Origin: Tillus elongatus
Taxonomy: Eukaryota; Arthropoda; Insecta; Coleoptera; Cleridae
Length of the DNA stretch: 64,000 bases
Assembly (NCBI GenBank): GCA_964006375.1
Contig: OZ023269.1
Coordinates: forward strand, 620,001 to 684,000
Direction of reading: 5' to 3'
Under the pieces are notes generated by a model, which saw nothing but the letters and a program-made list of their open reading frames with translations, was not told the DNA's origin and ran no database searches. Made by a program: the position numbers and the translations under genes. Below, piece by piece: positions 1 through 11,175 of this stretch. Within the stretch, counting starts at the first letter, position 1; each line of letters starts with the position of its first letter.

Positions 1-430
1 AATTGTTCAATTGATGGAACATTTTGTAAACAAAATTTGTTGAAAATAATGGTTTAATGAATTTTCGTGCAAACAAAGTATTTTCTTTTCAATTTTAATA
101 CAAATTAGGCATATAATTTGAATTTTATGTATATTTTAACAAAATTTTGTGTAAAAAGTATTTTGCCAGTTTTCACAGAAATTTTTTTGTGCTGTAGAAA
201 TCGTTTTTTGCAATATTTTGCTGTGAAATGTTGGTAATTAATGATAAATGTTTCATGAGTTATTATAAAAAAATGTTTTCGGATTTTATTGAAAAAAGTG
301 CTTGCAAATTTTAATTAATTGTTTTTAACTTTTGTCAAAAAGGTTTTTGTGAATAATTATATTTTGGTAGGTGAGTTAATAACTTAAAAAGGTTAGTTGG
401 TCGGGAAAATCGGACCAGTTTTTTCGGAAA
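1..430. repeat. Left arm of a large inverted repeat (cut by window edge)
   Basis: Read in reverse complement, 2110-2560 matches this stretch over at least 400 bases with scattered mismatches, including the shared blocks AATTATATTTT and AAAATTTTGTGTAAAAA. The arms enclose about 1.7 kb. No open frame of interest is present. Probably the terminus of a non-autonomous DNA element or two opposed copies of the same family. Confidence 0.6.
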
Positions 431-600
431 CATTTGAAGTTCATTTTCGGAAAAATTTTGTACTTTTTCAAAGAATAAAGTTATTTTGATGAAATATGGT
501 ACATTGTTTATATACTATATTTTTTAGTGAAACACGCCATATATGAAAGCATTTTTGCATTTTCCATACAAATATAGGGCGTGTTTGTAAAAAAGAAATT
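431..600 (+). repeat. Composite-repeat fragment
   Basis: Carries the block that precedes the GGACGCAGC terminus in other copies (compare 52495-52560 reversed and 50930-51000): GCATTTTTGCATTTTCCAT followed by GTTTGTAAAAAAGAAATTC. The junction to the 601-915 element is the same in several copies, so the two were mobilised or amplified together. Confidence 0.55.
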
Positions 601-915
601 CGGGACGCAGCGAGTGCGTTATGGAAGCGAATTTTCATTAAATGTTTCAAATTTGAATAGCTCAATTTGCTATTAACCTATAAAGTTCGTTGGCCAAAAA
701 AACCAGTTTTTTCGGAAACCTGTTAAGTTTATTTTCGGAAATGTTTGTAACTTTTCAAACAATAAAGTGGTTTTGATGCAATGTGGTACATTCTTTGTAG
801 TATATTGGTTATACTGGTACCTAAATTTGAACCTGCTTTCTTTAAAAAACAGACATATTTGTTATTTAAAACTTTCTATGAAACTTCACTAAGATAACGC
901 ACTTGCTTCGTCCAG
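601..915. repeat. MITE-like element with ~35 bp inverted termini
   Basis: Starts GGACGCAGCGAGTGCGTTAT and ends with its degraded reverse complement (ATAACGCACTTGCTTCGTCC). The same termini and similar length occur at 51001-51314 and 52110-52486, with single ends at about 11175, 14418, 27318, 33664, 37777 and 44133. No coding capacity. Confidence 0.65.
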
Positions 916-2109
916 CCATTTTTTAGTCAGTCCTTTAGACGAGTTCGTTAGCTAGCTTAATTGGGCCAGCTTTTTTCCTAAAAGAATTTTATTTCCAAAA
1001 ATTATGATTGTATAATGTATATTTGTTTTTAAATTTATTTTGAATTATATGCAAAAGAATACTTGCCTTCATAGTAAAACACCAAATATTTAGTGAACAT
1101 CAAAACCCATATATTATGAAAAGATATTTTAAGCAATGAAAGAAATTAAGGCAGAACTTAATGCAGGAGAGAGCACGTTATGCTTGTAGTCCTGAATGGA
1201 GCCATCGGTTATCATTCGTTTTTTACAAAATTAAAAGAGTTCCCTTCGTATAATTATTTTCGTTTTGCTGCAATATGTATTTCGAAATGTTTGTGAATGA
1301 AATTGTTCGTAAAATAAGAGTTGGCCACCCATTTGAAATTTCGACAGCAGTAATGTTTTATTTATTAGTTCAGTTTCTAAACAACGCTTTTTATTCTATT
1401 CAAGTTTCACAAAAATCGTTAATGTCTATATTGGCAATGCAAACGGCGACGCTAAGTGTTTTACCCGTAGTAATGAATAATTCAAAGTTTATTATTATTT
1501 CCTTTTATGCTTTATGTGTGTTTCGAACATGATACGAAGAAAATGAACCTTTATAATACCATTTAGGAATCACAAAAGCTTTTACCACTTAAAATTTTCC
1601 GCTGACTCCCTTTAATAGAATTAATTTCGAACTCTGCGTGAATTTCAAACATACCTCTATTCCTTTACTTAATCTGGGTCTCACTCTTATAAATTAGCTT
1701 TCTTTGTTGGCCAACTCGCTTATTGAAATATTTTTATTTTCAATAACTAACACCACACCAATTCTTAGGCAATAACAGAACTCTCTAACATAAACAACGA
1801 CAATAAAGAATGATTTGTATTTTTGTTATATACTTCTTTGCAGAAAAATAACTGTAAATAATGTTGGACTTGTAAATAGCAAAAAGCTCACGGTGTAACA
1901 ACATATACCGAGACAAAAAAGAGAAGTCATGGCGCAGCAAACTTGTGTAATACATAATAGGTTTAAGATTGTCGATTTTTTTTCTTGTTTTTTTTTAAAT
2001 TTTCAGCAGGTTGGGTGGATTCAAAAATGTACACAGGGTGGTCCAAAGGTAAAAGGTATACAGAGCAGCAGTAGAATCTTGGTATCAAAATATTTCAATT
2101 TAGCCAAAG
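916..2109. other. No recognisable feature
   Basis: AT-rich sequence between the two arms of the inverted repeat. Two short open frames (around 1275-1532 and 1929-2195) show no recognisable domain and I regard them as chance. Confidence 0.5.
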
Positions 2110-2560
2110 TTATCATAATAAGTGAAGAAAAAATTGGTTCGATTTTTCTGGCCAACAAACCTCTACAAGTTATTTACCCACCTATTAAAATATAATTATT
2201 TACAAAAACATTTTCGACCAAACTTGGTGATTTCTACGGAAGCACAAAAAAAATTCTGCAAAAACTGGCTAAATATTTTTTACACAAAATTTTGCTAAAA
2301 TAATACATAAAATTGAAATTATATACCTAATCTCTAGTTAAAATTGAAAATGAAAAAATTTGTGTGCTTTAAAATCCATTGAAACCTTATTTTCGACGAA
2401 TTTCGTTTAAAAAATCTTCCATCATTTGAGTAATTTTTCACACAAAGGTTCTCAAGAAATGTTTCTTTAAATAAAATTCATTAAGATGATTTATAAGAAA
2501 ATTCGCTATTAAAAGAACATTTTGTACAAAATTAGCAAATATAAATAAATAAAATAAATA
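2110..2560. repeat. Right arm of the large inverted repeat
   Basis: Reverse complement of 1-430 with mostly substitution differences. Part of the same sequence family reappears inside the MITE-like element at 52300-52450. Confidence 0.6.
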
Positions 2561-2639
2561 AAAAAATATTCAAAATCTGATCTAAATACAGAAATAGATA
2601 CTTATTTTGTAGCTTAACAGAGAACATTTTTCGCCTGTG

Positions 2640-2995
2640 GATGCTGTAAAAATTGAATCCGGTTATAGAGAAGAAAACAACTTCTTCTGATGTCACCAAC
2701 TCTTTACGTCTATGTTAACTGTGGAACGGTTTTACCAACTAAGGACAACAACAGCTGCTATTAAACTTTAATAAAAAGTCTTTAAAATGATTATCTTTCA
2801 TTAGTGATTAAAAAAATATATAAAGTCGCTAAAAATATTGAAAATACATCAGATAACTTTAGGATTGTGAATTAAAGACGAAAAAAAGTAAAAAAAGCTG
2901 AAAGAGAAATTCAGTCAAGGGTGAGATTTGAACCAGCGTTCCTTTACTGATCAGCAAGCTATCTAAACATTCGACCACAGTAACACTTGGAGAAT
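2640..2995 (-). repeat. tRNA-derived SINE-like sequence
   Basis: On the minus strand a tRNA-like head runs from about 2985 to 2921 with an A-box-like block (TGGTCGAATGTTTAGATAGC) and a clear B box GGTTCAAATCTC at 2934-2923. The acceptor ends do not pair, so this is not a functional tRNA gene. The AT-rich body to about 2640 is assumed; the 3' boundary is uncertain. It is a different family from the SINE at 6841. Confidence 0.45.
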
Positions 2996-3359
2996 ATCGT
3001 TTAATGAAAGATAGATACCCCGTAATGGTCTTAACTTATTTATTTGTAATATGTAAGGTCTTCAGATACATATTTTGAAAATTTTTTAACAAATGAGAGT
3101 TGCATAAATCTATAACATTCTAATATACATTTTATGCAAAACTTGCGATTCATAAAACACAATAGTTTTCACGTTCCAAATCTCCAGTTTGACATTTACA
3201 GGAGAAAAATTATAAAATTTCCAAAGTAATTTTTCTGGTACTTCCTGAAGTTTTTTACCCATCAAAAGATAAACGTCTGTAATATTTAATAGATTTTGTT
3301 TAACAAATCCAATATTTTGGTATTGCGTCTTCTCTGGCTTTTAGTGGTACTACCATTTT
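2996..3359. other. No recognisable feature
   Basis: AT-rich, no domain-bearing frame and no repeat that I could match elsewhere in the window. Confidence 0.5.
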
Positions 3360-3561
3360 GCTTCATTAAGTGCCTATAACTTTTTTCTTTTACCTTAGAG
3401 ACCTAAATTTTGGTTGCCATAGGTTTGTTGCCAAAAGAAAACCAAAAATTTTCCCGAAAACAGTTCGATTTTCCTGGCCAACAAACTTATCCAAGCCACT
3501 AATAAAAGGAAGGTGCCTGCCAGATTTTATCAAGACCGGTTCATTATTTTTTGAGTCATCG

Positions 3562-3562
<1 letters not shown>
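3360..3562 (-). repeat. Composite-repeat right module, reversed
   Basis: Reverse complement of the module that follows the (TA)n in the 49898-51315 copy: it reads TGACTCAAAAAATAATG, then CTTGGATAAGTTTGTTGGCC and AAAATTTTTGGTTTTC. It ends directly at the (TA)n beginning at 3563. Confidence 0.6.

Positions 3563-3645
<83 letters not shown>
3563..3645. repeat. (TA)n microsatellite, ~83 bp
   Basis: Uninterrupted TA dinucleotides. It sits at the point where the composite repeat carries its internal TA array; the second half of that repeat is missing here. Confidence 0.95.
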
Positions 3646-3648
<3 letters not shown>

Positions 3649-4185
3649 ATTGTTGATTCACTTTGCAGATTTCTAAACTTCCAAGGCATCCAACTTGTGA
3701 CAATCCATGGTTATTTTCATTAACTTAAGATTACTATCGCGTACCTTACGTCCGGAGTCAATCACATGTTGGGGAACGCTAGGTTTTTCTGCTCAATTGA
3801 AATTGAAATGAGCTATGTGCTCCTTGAATCTTGTTGTTAACTTTTCTTCCTAAGTACTTCCAAACAGGGGACCACCGCGGAGGCACAGCCGAAAAAGATA
3901 ATCTGGTACCAAGCAGTGGTTAAATTGCAATCAACCATTTGTCTTGACGAAATTTTGTTCTACTGTTAAGTTTCTAAACCAAAGTTTAACAAGAATATTA
4001 CGTTGTATTGCCTTATAAAAATATTCCCTTGGTCACATTAATATTGCAAAAAGCGTTATTGTTTGTATGATCTATTTATAACTGGATGTCTTCAATGGAT
4101 ATTTATAATATATTATTTCTCCATGTTCCAGAGCATCCTTAGCCAACTCGTCCACCCTTTCATTCCCCACTAAAAATGTGGAACC
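3646..4185. other. No recognisable feature
   Basis: Unique-looking sequence without a recognisable gene. A short GC-richer patch lies near 3866-3910. Confidence 0.45.
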
Positions 4186-4496
4186 CGAGTTACGTCACCC
4201 GCTAAAATGCTTTATTAGTAACATGCATACATTGTGTGGTAGGATGTAAAGCAGGCAGTCAACGCGTATATGTGAAAACAGCTGATTATTTAAGTTTAGT
4301 GTATTATTTGTTTCAATCGTTTATTTCATAATGTCACCTAAGCAAAACGTGGTTAATAAATACATGTACAATAAAATATATTACTATAGTTTCAAAATTA
4401 AACGTCTGCTGTATTTCTCCTTCGATTTGGTAGATAATTAGCGTTACTGTATTTTAGAAACAAGATTTCACGTATGAAAAGGGCGTTATCAAACCT
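4186..4496 (+). mobile_element. Decayed solo-type LTR (errantivirus-like)
   Basis: Inferred from the primer-binding-site-like sequence immediately after it. A plausible left end is the AGTTACG at 4187, in keeping with the AGT start of the other two errantivirus-type LTRs in this window (62502 reversed and 44698). The interior has AATAAA-type signals near 4360-4375. No second LTR or internal coding region follows, so this is a fragment; boundaries are approximate. Confidence 0.4.
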
Positions 4497-4514
4497 GGCG
4501 CAGTCGGCAGGATA
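4497..4514 (+). promoter_or_regulatory. Primer-binding-site-like sequence (tRNA-Ser type)
   Basis: TGGCGCAGTCGGCAGGAT. It shares TGGCGCAGTCGG with the primer-binding site of the intact element at 62181-62164, and this class is known from errantiviruses such as 17.6 and ZAM. It marks the inner edge of a former 5' LTR. Confidence 0.6.
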
Positions 4515-4607
4515 GATTAAAATCTAGTTTTTGACAAAAATCGCAAAGTTACACATCGATTTTTATCATTAAAGCTTGCAACCTTAAGCAAAGTGACAAA
4601 CATCGTC

Positions 4608-4708
4608 AAAGGGAAACGACAGGATTTTCCGTATCATCCTTGTACGGGGTCATGCTAACCTTCCCTGTATCGTTCGAATTTTAGTATATGTACCGCCGAA
4701 GCGAGTAC
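4608..4708 (-). ncRNA. U6 snRNA-like sequence (probable pseudogene)
   Basis: The minus strand from 4708 reads like U6 almost throughout: a 5' hairpin GTACTCGCTTCGGCGGTAC, then CATATACTAAAATT, GAACGATACAG, GTTAGCATG, CCCC and CAAGGATGA. The 5' stem still pairs (GUAC with GUAC), so it differs from other U6 by paired changes. However the catalytic ACAGAGA box reads ACAGGGA, one base is missing after CCCC in the internal stem-loop, and the usual 3' U run is absent. The upstream side has only an A/T-rich block and no certain PSE. I take it as a U6-derived pseudogene or a strongly divergent copy, not the main U6 gene. Confidence 0.75.
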
Positions 4709-5765
4709 AACAAAAGATACTATTTTTTAATTAAAAGATTCCTAGCGACGCTAACAAAAAAGCGTGAATATTTTCAAAACTTGAAGGTATTGCAAGCAGC
4801 GCCCTCTGTCCACTAGAGCCATGAAATGGAATTATTTTTAGTACTATAAAAAGACTTATATGTACCAATTTTCAAGAGAACCCGTCACATAATTTCCTAG
4901 ATATCAGGAAAATATAAATTCAATTTCCAGATTGATAATATCTTGTATCTGTTGTAATGTTGACTTTTCAACTGTTGTAAATTTAGATAAATTGACCATA
5001 CTGTCTTTAATACAAATTATATATTAGCATTGAAGAAAAGGACTCTCAGACTATAAGTCATTTGTTGAATTACTCGAAAAATATATTATCAGGAAAATTA
5101 GTTTCTTTGCTTTATAGCAACACTTCAAAAATAAACTAATAATTAACGGCTAGGAGAGGATAGAAATTTGATTCATAACTCAGAAAATTATTACCATATA
5201 AGACACGAATTAATGAAAATATTTATTCATTTTTTTACAGTGGAAAGGGGGTTGCATGTTCTGTAATCCTATTGATCAGGGGAAACCTTGCGTGCATCTA
5301 CATCTTTTCATTCTTCCAGAGGTACCTACATTCATTAAAAAAAAGAAACCTTATTTATAAAACAAATTACGTTCTCGCGATAAGATTATCAAAATATATA
5401 CTCGCTACGGAGCGAAATACTACCGAGAATTAGAAATTCGCTGTTAATTATAAACTTAATATTTGCCTTAGTCTTGATTTATGTCAGATTATAATTATTT
5501 ACTCTTTATGGATAAACGTGACTCGCATAGTAACGAGATATTTAAACGTTTTAAATCTACTAAAAAAAATCAACGTTCTGGAGGATCAAAAAATTATGTT
5601 GGGCACTCATTGGTCAAAAGTAATAAACATTATTGCGCCCATATAAAAAAAGTCTTCCCCAAGTGAAGATTGTGATAAGCACTGATAAGTACATTCGGAA
5701 AACCCAAATCACCACAACATATTTTTAAAGGCCTGGGTTAGTTTCAGTTTTTGTTTGTTTATATA
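4709..5765. other. No recognisable gene
   Basis: AT-rich. The short frame at 5481-5666 has no recognisable domain. The stretch at 5685-5735 (AAAACCCAAATCACCACAAC) resembles the small foldback family at 35752-35965. Confidence 0.45.
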
Positions 5766-6260
5766 TCTACAGGGTGACGCATTTATACGGTAAAGCTCAA
5801 TATATACGTTATTATACAAGATGCGAGCAAAAATTATATACGTTAATGATAGGGTGTCTTAAGCTGCATATTATAAAATTATTTTGACAATCATAAGATG
5901 GCTCATGAGTCATTGGTGATACAAAGTTTCTCTTTTTAGTTAATTTTCGTAGAAAAATTAGCTAATGGAGAGATCGCGACCTTTGAATTTTGAAAAAATT
6001 TATACAGATAAGGGCAAACTAGACCCGCTAGAAGACATCTTATCCAGGTTTGTTTGGGGGGAAACTCTGACCTTCTGGAATATTTTAAGTTTATTTTCGG
6101 AATTTTTTTGATGAAATAGGTACCTACGTTGTTTCTACTATATAGTTTATAATGGTAGTCAGATTTGATGCCGGCTTTCATTAAAAAAAAATAGGTATTA
6201 TCTATTAAAACATTTTTATGAAAATTCACTACCAGAACGTACTTTCCGCATCGAGACCTT
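5766..6260 (+). repeat. Composite-repeat fragments
   Basis: Begins with ACAGGGTGACGCATTTATAC, also found near 17596 and 55103, then GGGTGTCTTAAGCTGCAT and TAAGATGGCTCATGAGTC. It continues into a left-module piece (GAGATCGCGACCTTTGAATT) and a degraded MITE end at about 6215-6260. Confidence 0.55.
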
Positions 6261-6344
6261 TATTTAATACATAGGACTAATTTTGAGAATTTTAAAAAGT
6301 TTTAGCTATATGCTTTTATGGAGATCATTTTATTACAATTTTAG

Positions 6345-6455
6345 CCAATTTTCCTAGATAAAATATGCTATTGAGAAGATCGCGACTTTGGAATTAAAAA
6401 AAATCCTTAAATGAGCGCGAGCTAGGACCCATAAAACTCATATTCGAGGTCAGTT

Positions 6456-6545
<90 letters not shown>

Positions 6546-6800
6546 ACCGATAACTCAAAAATAAAGGGCAGTTTTTGATTCTTTTGTAACTGGCTTGAAT
6601 AGGTTCGTTAGTAAGGAAAATCAAACCAGGTTTTCCAAAAAAATGTTGGTTTCTTTTTCGGCAAATTTTTGTATCTTCACAAATAACAAAGCTATGTCAA
6701 CCACGTTATGTACGCAAGTTTCTTCTATAAAAGGTATTCTACGTACCAAAATTCAGATCTCTAAATTATTCCCGTACTACATTGTAATTGTAATAGATTC
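6345..6800 (+). repeat. Composite-repeat copy (left module, TA array, right module)
   Basis: Left module with GAGAAGATCGCGACTTTGGA and the CGCGAGCTAGGACCC block, then the TA array at 6459-6541, then CACACCGATAACTCAAAAAT and GTAAGGAAAATCAAACCAGG. The order matches the fuller copy at 49898-51315. Confidence 0.65.
6459..6541. repeat. (TA)n microsatellite
   Basis: Perfect TA array internal to the 6345-6800 repeat copy. Confidence 0.95.
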
Positions 6801-6840
6801 ACATTTCACATTTCACATCTATTTTTAAACATTAAATGAC

Positions 6841-7150
6841 AGCCACGGTGGTCCAGGAATAAGAACCTGTCTCTGGACCTAAGGGTCCTGGGTTCAATTC
6901 CCAGTAGAAACTTCAAATTATTTTTCAGTACACACTGCCAATTAACACCAAGCGAGTTTGTGGCTCTTCGGAGCGAGCGCCAATGCGTCTGTCCCGTGTA
7001 CCATTCAATGTTGAGCACGTTAAAGATCGCGACCCTCCTTAGAGAAAGGACGGAAGTTAGGGAAATTTCTAGGATAATAAGATAAGAATGGTCTCTGGCG
7101 TCGGTGATTGGCCATAATCGCGGAAATAGATCGACGTTAAAAAAAAATTT
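6841..7150 (+). repeat. tRNA-derived SINE, copy 1
   Basis: The tRNA-like head (6841-6910) has an A box within GGTGGTCCAGGAATAAG and a B box GGTTCAATTCC at 6891-6901. The body follows, and the tail contains GCGTCGGTGATTGGCCATAA and ends GACGTTAAAAAAAAA. The same head, body and tail recur at 7425, 12791 (reversed) and 36608 (reversed), which establishes the family. A minus-strand open frame across it is not a gene. Confidence 0.8.
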
Positions 7151-7424
7151 TTTCATTACAAGAAACCAATACCATCTTATTAAAAATATTACAGTCACTC
7201 ATGGATGATTAGTTGCGAAAATGTTGAAACGAACATCTGGAATCACCATGTTGTGACGGTTAGAAAGTTGCAATTGAAATGTGCTGTGTACTTTCAAATA
7301 GCTTTACAAATGAATGCGATGTTGTGGGAAAATTAACAATGTTTGAATTTTAGAAATCTTTTTGAAATGTTGAATTAGATCTTGTCAAAATTTGTTTTGC
7401 TATTTAAGTTACAAAAACTTCTAC

Positions 7425-7768
7425 ATTATAGGGTCGTGGGGTAAAAACGTTTGGCTTTGAAGCCAAGGTCGTGGGTTCGAATCCTAATAGAAGCCTATTT
7501 TTATTGTTTCGGTACATAGTGTAGAATTATCATATACTGATGTGGCACTGTGTCTGGGTAAATTGAATGTATGCACGCTCCTCCCTTTAGTGGGAGCATA
7601 AAAGCATAAAACTGTCAGGCACGGTTAGGTGCGATGTTGTGTACAGATCCTTACCGTCCTTACAAACAGAAAGGGGTTCGCCAAGATTTCCAAGATGGTG
7701 AAATAAAACTCTAGCGTCGGTGGTCAGCCATAGTTGTGGAAATAGACAGACGTTAAAGAAACAAAGTA
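7425..7768 (+). repeat. tRNA-derived SINE, copy 2
   Basis: B box GGTTCGAATCC at 7474-7484. The tail at 7710-7768 has GCGTCGGTGGTCAGCCATAG and GACAGACGTTAAAGAAAC. It is more diverged than copy 1, which lies about 275 bases upstream in the same orientation. Confidence 0.75.
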
Positions 7769-8679
7769 CAACGACAATAATAATGAAGATAGATAGATAA
7801 TATTCTCAACTAGCTTCAGACATTCTCATTTGTGTATATCTAAACATTTTCTTTCTGCCCACTTACATTTCTTGAATTTTTGGTAGATTAACTTTAATAT
7901 CTCTCGGATTATATAAATCTGTTTAGCTATTTTGTTATTACCACGTTTTACGACTTGTTGATGCATATTTGTTAAGTCCAGCATTTCTACTGAAGGTTAA
8001 GAGAGATCACACTAAAAACTTTGTCACTTATGTCAGCTTAGCATGTTAAATCTTCAAAACTGCAACTTTTTACACCCTTTCAATTTAGTGTTACATTTTA
8101 AAGCAACAATTAACAAATTTTATTGCATATTAGTCTGGGATTATATATGAATAACATCTTAGAAAGGTTTGTAAGTTATATGCCTGAGGATTGCAAAGTT
8201 GAGATCCTAAAAATACATTTGTATGGACGAAAACGTTGTAAATATTCTTGACATATATGTCTGCATGTTCTCAGAAGTTTGACAATGAGATTATTAGAAA
8301 CATAAATGTCATTTGCCTGTCAATATTGCAACTAATTTCGTTTTGAGTTTTTAGATCCTGTAACAAATATGACAGCTGCTTGAACCCTTTTAAATTTATT
8401 TTAGATGCACTTCTATTTGTCAGTAAGTCGTACGGAAAAGGATGTCTGCATTCTTTGCCAAACTTGCTCTCTTGTGCTTTAAGAGATTCTTTGCATACCA
8501 CGGTGAATTTTAGATATTCCGTTTTCCACTTTGGAAACATTTTTTCAAATAGAAAGTTAATTTCAGAGTTCAGCGACTTTCCAATTTGAATAATCCTAAT
8601 TACTGCAGTAGGTTTAGAATAAAATTAGTAAATAATGCTATTAATAAAGCACTCTACAGTCGTAAGAATTTATTAAATA

Positions 8680-8686
<7 letters not shown>
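7769..8686. other. No recognisable gene
   Basis: AT-rich. Overlapping open frames on both strands at 8271-8589 show no domain that I recognise. Confidence 0.45.

Positions 8687-8760
<74 letters not shown>
8687..8760. repeat. (TA)n microsatellite
   Basis: Perfect array ending directly at CAGGGTG, the start of the following element. Confidence 0.95.
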
Positions 8761-8763
<3 letters not shown>

Positions 8764-9640
8764 GGTGATTGATGATTGGATACATTCCTTCGGAGATCTG
8801 ATGAGGCAGGATGATAGGAACAATTTGAGCCCAACATGCCTTATACGAAATTCAATCGGTTTTGAAATATGGCATTTTTAAAATTTCCCACCAAAAAGTA
8901 CCTCTGACTGTCTTCAAATGAATTTTCCAAAAAACCTGCTTTATATTTTCGAAATTTTTTGACTGGCTAATTTGTCCAACATTAGTGTTCTTTGAAATAA
9001 AAGCAAACCATAAACACTTTGCTCATGTTCAAAGGAAAACTTGCAAAACAAATTCTATATTATCTGCAAATTTCTTGTCGGCTTTTCTCGCAAAATCATT
9101 CAGGCAACATGCGTACACTTGTTTTCAAAGACTTGTTTATTGAAACAGCTATATAATGAGGTATTCTTTAATGCTTTTTTAAACCATTTTTCAACACTTG
9201 TACATCCCGAACAAAGGCAAATGTTATCACAGTTTATCCGAACGTGCCACTGTCACTACAATAGGAACGCCGAGAAAGATTTATACCCGGGAATGTTTAT
9301 GTTATGGTAATAAGTTTTAATTGTCCTTATCTTTTTACACTGGTCACACACACTGGAGGTCACTTGTGATTGCATGGGCGCAGGGCAGAAAGGAACAAAA
9401 TAAACTTTGCTTGAGATAGACCTGTTAAACATGCTGTATGCACTTTCTTTTTAATTTATGAAGGCTACCGAAATTACTTGGTTAGTCAGTTGATTTTCGA
9501 TAGCAGAGCAAGTTTGCGGGTTCACGGTCTATTTTCTATTAAATTCGGTATACATACAACATTTCGCTGAAACAAAAAATTGAAATGATCATAATTGATC
9601 TACTGTAAACCTCTATCATTTTGGTGTGTGTATGAGTGTT
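8761..9640 (+). mobile_element. Tc1/mariner-like relic, one terminus recognisable
   Basis: Starts CAGGGTGATTGATGATTGG directly after a TA array, the CAGGGTG terminus being shared with the element at 29759-31683. The stretch to the next TA array at 9645 has no readable transposase; only the terminus is supported. Confidence 0.35.

Positions 9641-9644
<4 letters not shown>

Positions 9645-9715
<71 letters not shown>
9645..9715. repeat. (TA)n microsatellite
   Basis: Lies immediately 5' of the truncated LINE that begins near 9718. Confidence 0.95.
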
Positions 9716-9717
<2 letters not shown>

Positions 9718-9719
<2 letters not shown>

Positions 9720-10650
9720 AAACATATAGGCGTTTCCCAGGGCTGTGTCCTGGGATCGCTACGATTTTTGTTATACACAAAAGACATCGAAAGTAACCTA
9801 AAAACGCTTTTTTGTGCTTTTGCGGATGATATAACGTTAGTAGTAAATGGAAAATTGGTTCATGAAGTGACTCAAAAAACCCAGCACAATTTAAGGTCTG
9901 CGCAAAATTATTTTATTGAAAACAAAATTGTCCTAAATGAAGAAAAGACATTTTTCCTTCAATTTTATCCAGTTCGTGCTGGTGACACTGAGAGCTCATT
10001 GATAAAACTTGAGGGTCCATCGATTCATTAGGTAGATAAATTTAAGCTTCTTGATATTTACTTGGATCTATCATTGGATTGGAAGGGCCATGTAGATTAT
10101 GTTTGTGGGAAATGTGCTGGAACATCTTTTGTAACCAAGCGCTTGTGTCAGGTTTTTCAATTTAAATACTGTAAAGATGTATTATCACTCAAACTTTGAA
10201 ACGTTAGTTAAGTATGGTGTTATCTGCTGGGGAAATTCTTTATCTTCAGATCGTGTTTTTGTCTTGCAAAAGCGCAATTCGCTTTATGTTTATTCCTATT
10301 TATCGAAAACCTTGCAAAAGTACTTTTGCAGCAGATTTTTTTAACTTTTCCTTGTTTGTCTTCTTTTTAGTGTCTTGGTTTTTGTGAAAGAGAATATCAT
10401 ACGTTTTGCGTCCCTAAATTTTCACCATAATTATATGACACGTCATGACCGGGACCTGTAGTATGATATCCATAGACTTGAATTGTATAAACAAAGTCCT
10501 TACTACATAGGCGCTGTACTTTACAATAAGTTAGGCACTAGTTTTAAGGATATTGAAAGCCTTAAGAAATTTAAATCAGCTATTTGAAATTTTCTTGTAA
10601 CAAATGCCTTTTATTCTGTTGAAGATTACTTAAATTTTAGTTTAGAATAA
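9718..10650 (+). pseudogene. 5'-truncated LINE reverse transcriptase (CR1/Jockey-like)
   Basis: Translation from about 9727 reads [16 protein letters not shown] and then FADDITLVVNG, i.e. RT motifs 4 and 5 with the FADD catalytic pair. It continues LNEEKTFFLQF and, after a stop near 10031, LDLSLDWKGHVDYV, then a decayed RT C-terminus to about 10350. The rest to 10650 is probably the degraded C-terminal region. The upstream RT motifs and the endonuclease are missing, as expected for 5' truncation; the break lies at the TA array. Several stops and frameshifts make it non-functional. The clade is judged from motif style only. Confidence 0.75.
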
Positions 10651-10710
10651 GTACCTTTTGTTGTTTGACTTATCCTACATCATTTGTATGATCTGTTGGA
10701 TTATTAAAAG

Positions 10711-10975
<265 letters not shown>

Positions 10976-11084
10976 AGCTATTTAAAATATAGTACGTATA
11001 TGCGTATGTGTATGTATGTATCAATAAATTTTTATTTTATTTGTGCTAAAGGACCTGTTTCTAAGCCAACTCTCTCATGATTTC

Positions 11085-11175
11085 TACTATAAAATAAGAC
11101 AGTTATGTGACATTTAAAACATTTTAATGGAAATTCGCTACTATAACGCACTTGCTGCGTCCAGATATTTTCTGA
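11085..11175 (-). repeat. MITE-like right terminus
   Basis: GGAAATTCGCTACTATAACG then CACTTGCTGCGTCCAG, the terminal sequence of the 315 bp family. The other end of this copy is not visible. Confidence 0.55.

Noticed and set aside
4608..4708. U6atac snRNA
   Set aside because: GAAGGTTAGCA resembles U6atac, but the 5' hairpin with TTCGG loop and CATATACTAAAATT is specific to U6.
6841..6910. Functional tRNA gene
   Set aside because: A and B boxes are present but acceptor and anticodon stems do not form; the sequence continues into a SINE body repeated four times.
6806..7198. 130-codon minus-strand frame
   Set aside because: Runs antisense through a SINE; the apparent GIEPRTLRSR motif is the reversed tRNA B-box region, a common false gene call.
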